From Cristatella mucedo (lineage: Eukaryota > Bryozoa > Phylactolaemata > Cristatellidae), in assembly GCA_009760855.2 (NCBI GenBank), contig WPIO01000008.1, forward strand, positions 3,630,001 through 3,694,000: 64,000 bases of DNA. Direction: 5' to 3'. A program made the position numbers and the translations under genes. The notes beneath the pieces were generated by a model, which searched no databases, had not been told where the DNA came from, and saw nothing but the letters and a program-made list of their open reading frames with translations. Below, piece by piece: positions 26,201 through 39,700 of this stretch (position 1 is its first letter; every line of letters starts with the position of its first letter).

Positions 26201-29200
26201 CCTACCGTATGCGCGGCCTTTGCCTCGCCGTTTACGTTGATGTTTAAAAGAATGAGAATTCAGTTGTCTCGCGCTGTGTGCGCCTTTTTTAAGGTCGCAG
26301 TTTCCTCTTTGCGCATTCGCGGCTGCAGCATGCAGGGGCGCTGGCAACGCTATATAGGCACCGCCACATATGGCCACACCCGTATTTCGCGTTAACTGAT
26401 TTCTGAATGGAGACCCTTTTGCCGTGCGGCTGTTTAGAGCTCTGCCAGAAAGATATTGGTTGTGAGCAAACGGTCAAGATGGCCGGATCGTAAACAGAGC
26501 GGTGTCAATTCAATTTGATCAATATATTTTTCCGTAGTCTCACTAAATGGTTCAAGCCACCCGATCCTTATGCTAACATTTACGTCATGTTGCTTCTGAC
26601 TAACAGCGCGACCTTATTCGTAGGCTGACAGTCAGCATTAATGCCGTGAAGTGTTTTGCCTCTTACTTAGCCTAGCCATAAGCAAAACAGTTATTTTAAG
26701 CTAACATGTGAAGCAGAACACGACTAACCCGACGGCTAAGGTAAAAAGTACTTCGAAAAAATGTTAGAACGACTAAGCCAAAACAGTATTGCCGGAACAG
26801 TCAACATTAAATGACAAACTACATTGGCTCCTAAGGCTTCAACCATGCACGAGGCAGGAAGTTTTGTGAGAGAATTAGTGCTCCACTATAATCGGGTTCT
26901 TGTAATAAATCATAAAAATCTTGTAGTAATTCACAATAATCGTGTACTAAATCATGTAATAAATAATTACTATTCTGTAATTAAATAATAATCATGTAAT
27001 AAATTCTAATAACCATGTAATAATTCATAATGATTATGTAATAAATCTCAACAATCTTGTAACAACCATGTAATAAATCATAATAATTTTTTATTAAATA
27101 ATTATAATATTGTAATAAATAATACTATAATAATCCGTTAATTAAATAATCATGTAATAAATTATTATAATCATGTAATAATTCCTAATTATGTAATAAA
27201 TCTCAATAATACCTTAATCTACTCCCCCACCAGGCCAAGCATCGTACCGCCTGCTTTTCGGAATCTAACTGTTTACCAAGAACTCTTACAAACCTCAAAT
27301 CCTTTGGACCGTGCATTTAGTTCTTATGCTCCCAAAGTCTGGAACTCACTCCCGACTTACGACACGATATCCCCTGACTTGACCACATTTAAAAAGAACT
27401 TAAAAACGCATATTTATGATAGCATTTACTGGGTTACTGGGTCCCTGTGATTCGTCCTTAATGTGCTTATTCGTACTGATACTGTGCATGCTGCCACTAA
27501 CCACACTTGCATGCTGACCCTGTGCATGTCACTGCTAACCATTTTATTCATGTTGTTTATCAAGCATGATACATACCACTTACCATTCGATCGTGTTTTC
27601 TTTGCAGCAAATGTTAAGCGCCTAGAAAGAGGTTGATTTCTCTGAGGGTGCTTTATCAAGTGTATTATTATTACAATCTTGTAATAAATCATTATAATCT
27701 TGTAATAAATCATATTTATTTTTTAATAATTAATACTCTAATAATTGTTAACTAAATAAAAATGGAATAAACTATTGTAATCATGTAAGAAATCATTAAA
27801 ATTCTGAAATAAATCATAATAATTATTTGCTAAATCATAATAATCTTGTACATACATCATAATAATCCTGTAAAGACACGTGTCTCTTATTACAAGACAA
27901 GGACAGACGAGATAGACATTTATTTGTAATTTGTGGTGCTAAATATGTACTTGTAGGCCATATAATGTATATCTGCAAAATTTCAAGTACCTAGAAAGAG
28001 ATTAATTCTCTGAGGGGCTCTGCCAATGTATTATTTTAATCATCATTATCTGCATACATACGCGTACAGAATATGCAGGTATGCATATGTATGTACTTGT
28101 GTACACGTATCAAAGGAAGCCAACAAACAGGCTCCGTCTGCCTTAATCTGTCCAATCCGAAAGGAGGATCAGCACTCCCCTGTGGGGTTTGTAACTGGTA
28201 ACGCAGCAACGTCAAGTTCGGCCACCTTTTGGCTGAACTGGGACCTCCTCGGTAATCCGTGTTCATATCACCCAGTAGCCTTTAAGTTGTTCTAGTTCTA
28301 TAGTTTCAAAGATTCCTTTTCTTTAGAGCTCCGGATCCAGCAACCAGGATCATCGCAGGAGCAATCAGGCCCACACGGACACGCCCACACGCCTACTCTT
28401 AACGCTAACAAAGGAATACACCCACGCGAACGTATACAGGGGTGTAAATGTAAGAGCATTGCTCTTGCACGGAGTTACTTGCACAAATTGGGTAACTGAT
28501 GTCATCGTCAAAACCCGTAATAAATTATAATTATCCTGCACAAATCATATTAACCATGCAATAAATCATAATAGTATTTTAATAATCATGTAATTAACTA
28601 TAATAATTTTTTAATAAAACATAAAAATATTTTAGTAAATCATTGTGGCATTGTAATAAATCATAATAAGCATGTGGTAAAACCTAATAACTTTGTGAAA
28701 CATGATAATCCTGTAATAAATCACAGTAATCCTTTAATGTCATAATAGTGCTTCGAGACAGGGTTCACCGTGGTCATTTGGCGGAGAGGCTTCATTTTTT
28801 ACTAGCCTTCTTTGTGCTCATACCCTAACACATATAAGCAATGCACTACTTCTTTCGCAGTGAAGAGCACGGCAGACTTAGTTAGATCTCGCAGAGGTAA
28901 CCACGGAGACCGAGATTTTCTGGTAATTAGCTAGCTACGGCCCTTCGTCGGAAGGCGTTTCTGCTTTAAGGCGCTCGCTCACCCTTCCAGCGTCGGCTGT
29001 GAATCGCTGACGGCGGGCTTGATGGGAACGATGCCATCTCGATATTCGTCTCCCTGCGTGTCAACGCGGTCAGGATAGTTCAGCTGTCCAGATGAGTTTT
29101 GAAGTTCCACCTCGAACTCAGTCTGCCCAGCCAGATACCTGAAAGCAGCGACGATCCAGGTAAACTTGAAAACCATATCCGACTTGTGGCAGAATGGTGA

Positions 29201-32200
29201 CAAGCGAATCGCTTCGACGCCAGCGCAGCGGAAAGCTTGCTCGTCTGCTCGCCCCGCCCATCACTGACTGACCTTGGAAGCCGGACGATTTCGAAGTACA
29301 GATTGCATAGCCAATGGTCGAGGTCGGAGGAAATGAGCTTTTCGATTTTTTCAAACTTGTCGATTCGATGGTCAACCTCTCCGCGGAGGAACGGTACCTT
29401 GTACCTTAACATAGAAATGACTCGCTGCAGAGCAGCTAATGCACTCCGATGCACTCCGATGCAAAATGATGCACGCCGATGTACTCTGATGTTCATGCAC
29501 TCTGAATGCCGAAGAAGACTTATCGACGCGTTTCGCAGTCGCTTATTGGGGAGCTGAGCGCAGATAGAATACCATTAAATCATATTGAGATCGCCCGATT
29601 TCGACATTTAAAGAAGCCGCGTTAGCTATTGAAAGGCGTTAGTCTCGAGCAATGGCCAATTGGCCTGGCGATCGGCGTCTTTAGGCTGCCTTGATGTTTC
29701 AGCCTTGGCCGAGAGCCACATCTACATTATAATTTCCATAGTCTTCCTAGGCCTATCGATATGTTAACTCTTTCTAGGTAAGGACATCGAGAAACTCAAA
29801 TCCCAACTTACTTCGACTATACTATACTGCCGAGCAGTTTTAAGCTGTTCGTTTGTTTTTGCTGTGGATTTCTCTGTTCTCGTTCAAGGCGCCCACTCAC
29901 TATCGCTCTTTCGCATAAACTATAAATGCCCTAAGTTTTAGTAGTATCCTAACAGTGACGCGGTTGCATGTAGCCAAGAGACAACTGGAGGCCTGTAAAA
30001 CTGTTCATGTGAAGCATTATGGGGATATTTATGGCACAATTATTTCTACAAATTCGCCGCAGCAGTAGCAGCAAAAGTCTACCTCTGTGGCCCAATTCGT
30101 GTCCTTCGAATGACAAACTAGCCCAAAAATAAATGACGCGTCAAACTGAAATTTTAGTTACTTTCTAATGATTATATTGTGCAGCTCAAGTAGTACGTTA
30201 TCAATGTCTCAAATAACTGGTTATTCGTAGCTACTGAATATGGATGCATATTTTTTGCTCTTCAACTAACCGATTGACTAAAGTATGTAATGGCTGTATT
30301 TTAATAGCTATGCACTGTAAGCAGCACTGTAATGGCTATGCTATGACATGCAGTTAAACTTTCTATTATCCAGATCTGCTGAGCATCTGAATGTACATTC
30401 TAAGCACTGGTGCACATACGAACATAATACCTTAAAAAAATTAAAATGTTACTAACAGCGTGCATGATGAAGAAATTGATTAATAGCATATAAGCCGGTG
30501 ATGAGATAACGCGAGAAATTGAAAAGAGGGTCTGTATTTTATTTTGAAGTTCAAATTATGAAGTTACACACCATGTGCTCTCGCGATTTCATATTGCGAA
30601 CACCTGTTCCCAGCAGCCAACGTACCGTGCACGCTGAACAGCCTGCTCAGCTCGCTTTTTTCTCGCAGTCCGGAAGCGGGAGCTGATTAGTTATCATTGA
30701 GCTGAATCGAGGTGAGATCGTGCTCAATGCCGACAATGCAGGATCAAAACTAGGATCATACCAATCGTCTTGCTCTCGCATTAGACACGCTCACACACGA
30801 ACGCACGCATGTGCAGAAACCAGGATCTGGAGCACGAGTCTGGAGCACTGAGCGTAGAGCGCTGAGTGCACTGAGTAAATGCTGACGCACGTACTGGAGC
30901 GGTAGTCTCAACAGCTCTCGACAGTCGGTAGAGCACCGGACCAGAAAACCAAAATGGTCGTAGCATCCATGGTTCAAGTCGCTCGACGTGAAATGGTCTC
31001 TTCACTCAACCCCATGGGCACACGACCTTGGGCGATTCTCTATTTTTAATTTAAACAATTTTTATCTTGCTCACCCGTTCGTACTATTTGTCTCTATTAA
31101 ATTATAATTTCCTGTCTGCCACATCGTTATCACCTTAGGAATTACATCTGTTTACTAATTGAATTCAGAGCCATTGGCTCATTCTGCCTTCCCATTTAGA
31201 GCTCGACGGGTGACAGATAAAACGTAGCCGTTTCTGAGACAACCACTCAGCGCGACGCGTTCGTCTTACGGTGAATATCGTAATAATAATAATAATAATA
31301 ATGTACTTGATAAAGCGCCCTCAGAGAACTTCATCTCTTTCTAGGCGCTTTACATTTGCTGCGAAGGGAAATGCAATTAAATGGTAAGTAAAATCATGCT
31401 TACAAAACAAGCAATGAATAACATGGTTAGGGGTGTCATGTACAGGGTCAGCATGCCGTGACGATTAGCCCCTGAACTATACTGCGTTCCTTAATAGATA
31501 ACATTTTTAGCATATTCGGTACATTTTAACTCCCATCTCTCGCTTAGCAAGCAGTTTCAAAGAGAATTTCTAAGCTTAGCCAATCTCTTTAAAGCAAATA
31601 TTTTTGCTAGTAGTAGTCATACGAACAGCGTGTATCGCTTAAGAACTAAGGTATGCAACTTGATTGTCTCGCGAAGGAGCGAGTAGCTTGCGTAAGTAGC
31701 CGTACGAAAGCGAAGCGAACTCACTTTCCCTCGATGACATTAAATTCGCCGTCGCAAATCGGAAAGCAGCCCCATCCTACGCAGCGATCCATCGGCAGGA
31801 CGGCGCCACGGAGCAGGAACAGCTCAAATACCAGAATCATGCCGGGCCTTACGTCCGGCTTCGACGGAAGGACGGTGAACAGACTTTGGTCAAGCTGCGA
31901 AATGCATGCGGCGAGAATTTTTTTCAGCCGCCATCGTGCTTTGTCGTCAGCTTGGTATACATGACGAGCGACAGCGCATGCGCTCGGTAACGAATCACGT
32001 GGTCGCGCTCACCCTGTCGGCGATCTAGGCGAGCAGACATCATGCGCACCGAGCCACGCACGGCAACGACCAGTGAAGAATGCAGGTGATTACATTCTAG
32101 GATAATGTTCAATAAATCAGGGTGTTTATCTAATCCCGGTAAGGATTATAAATTACTCAAGTTTTTGGTCCGGCGGCACGCAGGGAAAAATTTCACTCAT

Positions 32201-35200
32201 GCAGTGACACAGGCTCTCGTGCAGCGACACGTGACACTGGCTGGCGCGGCTCGCGATTTGGCTATTAGAGAGCGTTGCCACAGGTTGACAAAACTTGTTG
32301 TTATTGCCTTCCCGCAAGCTCTATTCTGGAGAACTTATCTGAATAACGAGGCTACTTTCAGCCTATTTTTTAATATTGTAGGGATCTTTCGGTCTGCCTT
32401 ATTTTCTATTTGCTTTTTTGTACAGCCTATTACAATAATTCAGGCAAATCGGAGAGCAAAACCGCTCTTCGTACTTGTGATGCAGAAAGTGACGTAATAG
32501 CATTAAAAATATCAATAGCACAAAAGCTATATCAACCCCTCTGCGTAACGCAGTGCTCCTTCTAGGTGACTCGGCATTTGATCTTTAGTTTACCATATAT
32601 ATATATATAGATATAACAATATTTCTATTAAGACATTCTATTGCACCCCAGGAGAACTAGATCTCTTTCAGGCACTCCATATATCCCGGAAAGGAAACAT
32701 GTCAAGTGATTAGAGATAACTTGGCACAGTGTCTTAAGCATAAGCGCACAAAGGAAAATTCGCAAGGACCCAGCAAATTTTGTGTAGAATGCCTCCATTC
32801 AAGTCAGTGTTTTTTGACGTCAGTTTGGTTAGAGACATAGCTAAGAATGTTGAGTAAGAAAAGCAAATGGAATGTAGCCTGATTAGGAAGTATTTTGGAT
32901 AAGTATTCCAAGGAAAGAGAATGCAAGAACCTAAAATTTACTGAAAGAACCTTCAATTCAATACACTGCTTAATGGGAAGCCAGTACAGGTTGGAAGGAT
33001 GGGGTAATGTAACAGTCACGACGCTCACGACAGTCAAGCCTAGCTGCAGAGTTTTGCTCCAACTGTAACTGTCTTATTGTACATGCAGAACGGGATGTCA
33101 CAGATGCGTGAAGCAGCGCTTGGTTGTTGTAATCATGTCTAGGCAGTCCCAAAGATTTTCAGGGGTGCGTAACTGAAAGAAAGTAGACTTTACTCTTGAT
33201 GCTGATATGGTCACCTAGTGGTCACTTTGAAACATGCCACGCAGATCACGTGTAGAAGCTACATGAGATGATGGCTGCACCCATTGTGAAGACTATCCTT
33301 TCCAATTTCTGAGTAACACTAGGTTTGCACTTATGTAGTAAGTTGGTTTTACCGCCACCGAATGTGAGAAAAAATTTCCACATATTCAAGTGTGAATGTC
33401 AGCAATATAAATTGCAATGGATTTCAGAGAGTTCGACGTTCAGAAATACAGGAAAAGACCACATCGTAGGTACAGTTGCATGTCATCTGCATAAAAATGA
33501 TCCTGTTACCTTAATGGTAACAGCGTGAAGACAAACGCAGCCTAAAGTATTGCTCCCTTTAACTCTAGAAACATCAAGACGAATCGTTCCCGCTTCATTC
33601 GGCAATTACCATTTCACGAACGCCTGTATCGGCTCTCCTTTTGTTTTTAACTGGGGAAATAGTTATGCACCAGTGCGCTTCGAGTGTAAATACGTCTACG
33701 CTCCACTTTCCGACAGAAAGCATTGCATCCCATCACCGCAACGGGGTTTCCAAAGAACCCTGCCTGAACGACCGTGTTCAGTCCATGTCCTGTGGCGATC
33801 AAGTCTCATCTACGTCAGCATCCGTCAGCAGCAGCAGCGGCGGCGGGTTTCAGATAGCTCTATGCTGCTCTCTCTCCACCGCCTCCAGCGCCGCTTGTCG
33901 AGAAGATATTTAAGACCCGAGGCATCCGCTTATCCACTATGTATTTTTGTGCTGATAAAAATCAGCTATACTTACCATCCAAACCTACAGAGTAACTCGC
34001 AACAACTGATCATCTTAACTTACGTCTTGCAGGTACTAGGTCCCGGATTTCAGCTGAATTCATTAAATCAGACGGCGATAGGATAGCCTAACACCTATTG
34101 ATTCGAAACCTTACACCCGCGGAAGTAATTAATGGCTTTACTCTCATAATTAGAAATGTCATAGCGAGGTCTTTTTATAGTTTTCATTGTCTGGATGTTC
34201 TCATTGACGATCGCCTCCAATCAAAGGTTGTATTCAACCGCCTTCACAACCAATCATCACGTCCGAGTTACAGACGAAAATGTATGCCTACGCTAGCTCA
34301 CGTAAGACTGAGCGATGAATAGTTGTCAGGTAGCTGATATGGAAGTTGCTTTGAGATACCCTGACTAAAGATAAACCAAACTAGGTCAAAGTTTGCGAGT
34401 ACTTCTAAGACTTACCCTGGTAAACAGAGCCGAGTTTTATAGTGACTCATACTGTACTGGCTCCAGCTGAACAACTACAAAAACAGTCCAGGTGGTGTTG
34501 CCAAATGTTTTTGTTGTAATTTTTACTTGAGCGTGCATACGTGCCATTGCACAAACAGTTATTAGTGATGTATAATCAAAAAATTCAATTATTCCTTATT
34601 TTAATTTTTGCATAATTACATAGTTATTAGAATTAGGTTTGAGACCATTAAATCTCTGTAGTCCTCGACGTCATGTGATAGAATGATTTTCTCCTTTTCT
34701 AAAATTAACGCATTTTGCCGTGCATAAGGCCTAACTACGTCATTCAATTTGCTACGTTAAAATAACAAACCAGATTGTAATCGCGAGTTTCTTTGATATC
34801 ATTGCAATACTTCAAGATGACCGTCACATCAAAAACACAAAAAACAGAAATTCTTAGTACAACAAAACCCTCTATACGTTTCTATTAGAAATCCTCGATT
34901 GATTATTGATAAACTCACGATAATCTCCCGATTACCGGGATCAACCGAAAGTCTGGATCGACCTTTTATCCCATTAAATCTTATCACCCCTAATGAGACC
35001 ATTGATTTACGTCGCATGAGAAAATATTTCAAGAACATCATTAAAAATTGATTTCCGACTTTAAAAAATTAAATTGTTAGATGGGAATGCGAATGGAGAC
35101 ATCTTCGCGAGAATTTTAGGAGATTTGCATTAAAACTGATGCATCAAGACTTGGAACATCGTGCGATAAAGATGGCCTCGTCATGCACACACAAAAACAG

Positions 35201-36734
35201 ATGTCAAAAGAAAATTGGAAGCTCTAGTACATTCGCACTTCATTCATTGGAGCAAGAACTCAAGAACCCCACCTTCACTTCCGTGTTGAAGAAGTTGCCA
35301 TTATGAATTACAGGAAGAGTTGCGCCACCCCATGTCTGGCCTCTCAACTTGGACCATCGCATGATGCTGCCGCCAAGTCTGCTATAAAGCGATGCGATTA
35401 GAATGTATCGTCCACCTGAGAAAAGAGAACTACCACAATGAGTGTATGGCTACATCAGACACGGTTGCAAGCAAAACGGCAACTCAAATAGGCCGCCCAG
35501 TATGGCTACCATTTGAATTGAAGTGCATTAACAATAAAATTGTTGCAATATTTCTTCCAAGCCGATTCTCTTATAAAAACAATTCAAAATCTTGCCTTAG
35601 AACTTACGTGGCCACAGCTGGGGCGGTGCAACAGCAAATATTGCAGCAGCTCCAGGAGGGAACAATTAGACGAATCGCTTCCTAGCGAAGGGTGATCGGC
35701 CTGTGCAGCCTATTTTGTTTTCCGATTTGGTTTTTCCCGGTTTTTAAAATTCACAGTGGTCACAGGAGTCCGGTTCCCACTTACTTTGCTAGATTGCTTG
35801 ATTCCATTTTATCAGCCTGCTCCTAAAGACGGCGAGTGAAAGTTCCCTCTGGCATCGTGCTTCTGTACTCCGGAATTCGTCGTCTGATCACTGTCAGTTC
35901 GGGGGGGGCCTGGAAACCACCTTTATAGAGTTGCTTAATATATCCGGGTGAGCGAACGGGACCAAAAAAGACAGCGAACTCTTTTTTGACATTTGAAAAA
36001 ACATGGTTCATAATCATTAGAAAAATAAAATGTAAAGTACAAAAAACAGCAAAAATAAATTACAAAAACTGAAATGGAAGACGGGGATGCTTGTCGATGC
36101 CGCCCGATAGCGCCTCGGTGTTCCCGAGACGACGGCTACGTCACTACGGCTACATCACTACGGCTACGCCATTACGGCTACGTCATTACGGCTACGTCAT
36201 TACGGCTACGTCACTACTGCTACGTCACTGAGGCTGCGTCACTACGGCTACGTCACTACGCGGCTCTTTGTCTTTGCTCTTTACTCGATTCGGTACATGA
36301 TGAACGCTGCTGAAGCGAGCCTGAAGTTTTTCTTTGCATGCTCATCTCTGGGCCATCACGCCATTGGCTCGCATCTTCCTCGTGTTTGCTTTTCATTTGC
36401 TGGCAATATTTGCTGCCTGCCCGAGGCATAACAATGCGCAAGTCGACGACGATGGCTGCAGGATCTCATTATATATAGCGATAGCCTTGGTGTGACCCTG
36501 TAAGCAAAGCGGATTTGGTATATATATATATATATACCAAATTATATATATATATATAATAAATCCTAGCTGATTAAACAACCTCTTTTTGTATAGAGAC
36601 AGAAGAGCCTTTATGGCTATCACCACCGCTTGCAGTGGCGATAAAGAATCACCCACCGCAGGGATTGAACCCACGAACTCGGGACCGAGGTCGTGAAAGC
36701 AACCGCATTACCTAGTGTGCCATCACGGCTCACC

Positions 36735-36765
<31 letters not shown>

Positions 36766-39700
36766 CGTGCGTTCGCGCGTGCGTGCGCCGTGTTCGGGTG
36801 CGAGTGTGTGTGTATGTATGTGTGTGTTCGCGCGCGTGTGTATGTACGTGTGTGTGTATGTGTATGTGTGTATGTGCGTGTGTGTGTGTGTATGTGTGTT
36901 TGTGTGTGCGCATGCGTATGGATAAGCATGATCTAGCTACCTGGTAGTTTGTCTTTGACACCTCTCAAGCTTTTCAGCTTCACTTGTATTGGCTGCGGCG
37001 TTCTGTTCCAATCGACCTTCCATCGGCGACCCTTCGTACCACCGTACTCTCCGTCGGTGACAGTAAGGTCGCCGTACATAGTCTGCAAAAGCAGCAGCCA
37101 AGTACGGGCAGCTACGGCGGCTGACGGAAGCGCTGACCCTCCGTTAAACGTCGGCTGACCTTCCGCGACTGCAGCAGGAAGAGCTGACGCGACTGCTGAC
37201 ACTGAGGCGGATGCGGACTGCTGCTGCGTGTCCGACTGTTAGCTCGAATAGCAAAGACAAATGTGCCGCTTAGTGCCAACGGCAGAAGCTGGCTTCCAGT
37301 TCGACGCCGGCACAGCTCACCTTGACCTCAGCTCTTCGCCTTCGTAGGGCCGTGGTGAGGCTGTTCTCAGCTTTCTTGAACGCTTTGTGAAGCCACTGCA
37401 TCTGCAGCCGCTCCTTCTGCCTCGCCACTTCCGCCATGCGCTCCAGGTACTTCCTTCGCTCACGCAGCTCGTCCGCCACTCTCTTCTTGGCTTTCTCTTC
37501 TTGCGTTTTAATGGCCACCTCCCGTTCTCTCGCCACATCCGCCTGCTGCTGCTCGTACCGGATGTGCGCATCTCGTAGTCGTTTTTCTTCCTCCTGAAAT
37601 TGAAGAAAGGCACAAGTGGCTGATTGGAGCCGCACTGATCCCGTGAGATCCCGGGGTGGATTCGATTTCTGAACATTCCTGTGTGCTTTTGCTTCTATGA
37701 TCGCCGTGGCTTGATGGTGTCTCGCATCAAACGGTGTCTTCAAATGATGATATAAGCATTGCATACCCCTTTTAGATCATCTGCTTAGCAGAGCCCTCAA
37801 ATGGGTACCCATACTCAAGCCTATGCCCATACCCACCCATACACATGGCTACCGGCTGGGCGTGGGTGGCGTGTGATCTTATGGGTAGGCGTGGGTGGCG
37901 TGTGATCTTATGGGTAGGCGTGGGTGGCTATTGGCCTGCCTTATAGAAATCCCACTTGAGTACTTTTAGAGGTTCAACGCCCGAGTCTGCCCGCAGTTCT
38001 TGTGGAGTCAAAGGCGGAGTTTTTCGCGGAGTTCAAACGCCCGAGTCCGGCATTGTTTTTGGTATCGGTACGAGTACGAGTGGTACTGCGACCAAACTTC
38101 TGGGCGTGCGATGGGCGTGGGAAGTGGGCAGTGACACTCGCCAACTTTAGTAACGGCTGCCCATGGGTACCCGCCCAAATGGCAATTGAAGGCTCTTCTG
38201 CTTAGATCGTGGAAGATGCATCTAATCTTTGTGGTCATCGGGAAAGAGCAAGTTAATTTTGTATACGCTTTCAGGCATTGACATGATAATTTTGAGTTCA
38301 ATTTTTTTTATTTCGCTCTTTTCCGCACTCTTATGCATACCTAAGGCCCCGGGAATCTATGATATCTGTACGTGCGTATGCTGCGCATCCTAGCACTAAG
38401 GACATAAGTTACTTTTTCTGGTGAATAAACTGGCCAGCACACCACATGCCGTAGCTATTTATCCAGCCATTATGAACTTCCTAATAAACTTGTCGCCTGA
38501 GAGAGTCAACAATAATTGAAAGCATTCGGGCTAGGATAATGAAAGAAGCAGACAGGATACGACGTGAAAATTTGTTGTGATTGTGTGTAGAGAGGCGACT
38601 TCTCGCAATTTTTAAATTCCTTTAAGCCATAAATATGTAGGGCTCATGATAATAATGATGATAATAACAAAAAGAGATTTGTGTAGAGCATCCCAAAAGA
38701 ACTAAATCTCTTTCTAAGCACTTTAGATATGCTCTGTCATGTTTGTTGCTGTCATATCTTGTTCCTACATGTTAGTTTCTTAGTGATAACATGCACAGAC
38801 AGTGTCATTATCTATGGCAACTATAAGCGTGCTAAACATCCCTGAGCACATTAACTTTAGTTTCCTGCGTTATGGGAGACCATTTGAAATGTGTGGTAGT
38901 GGCAGAGGCCATCAAACAATGACGCACTGAAAAGAAAAAATAATTAAGAGGGCATGACATTCTTTTGTATAACGTGTCGCTTTTCCTTTAGCCAAAACGA
39001 CTTTAGTTTGGTTTTTAGCGTAATCGCTTCCTGTTTTGTTTATTACCTGGCTTCTCGCCGACTTACACTGGCTTCCAGTCAAGCAGCGCATCGACTTCAA
39101 GGTGTTGTCACTCACTTTAGGTCCCTTCATCCTCTGGCTCCAGCCTACTTATCAGAACTCTTTCCCCGCCAGGCTAGGTATCGCACCACCCGCTTTTCTG
39201 ACTCAAGCTGTTTAGATATGCTCAGAGCCAACCTCAAATCTTTTGGAGAACGTGCTTTTAGTTCGCTATGCTTCCAAAGCCTGGAGCCCAATCCCAAGAG
39301 ACGTCACAGTGTCTACTGCTTTGACGGCATCTAAAAAGAAGCTAAATGCGAACCTGTTTCTTACAGCATTTGGTGCGTCCATCTGATTTGTCCTTTGTGA
39401 GATTATGTTTACTGGCACTGTGCATATAACCACTAACCATAATTACATGTTGACAGTGTGAATCGTATGCCTAATTATGTTATGCTTTTTGACACTTTGC
39501 TTATTACCACTAACCATTTGATCACGCTTCCTTTTGCAGCCTACTTAAAGTGCCTGAAAGAGATTAGGCTCTCTGAGGGCACTATAGAAATACATTGCTA
39601 TTATTATTGTTATTCCCACATTAAAAAGGCAAAAATTGCTAAAGTAGTCAATTAAAATGCACCCATTTGACACTCTACGGTCATCTTAAGGCTTGTGTGT

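Larger units (their letters stand above)
26880..28745. repeat. 21-bp AT-rich satellite, interrupted
   Basis: Degenerate copies of a 21-base unit close to AATCTTGTAATAAATCATTAT lie at 26880-27220, 27676-27880 and 28500-28745. The array is split by a plus-strand LINE (27224-27675), by a LINE tail (27985-28048) and by other sequence. All within the intron between exons 11 and 12 side of the large gene; no genes. Confidence 0.75.

Noticed and set aside
29438-29505. GATGCACTCC tandem looked like a possible spaced array
   Set aside because: Short, irregular and without constant spacers; not CRISPR, which would not be expected in animal DNA.
36620-36961. His/Thr- and Cys/Val-rich frames on both strands
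   Set aside because: Artefacts of the (TG)n/(CA)n block.
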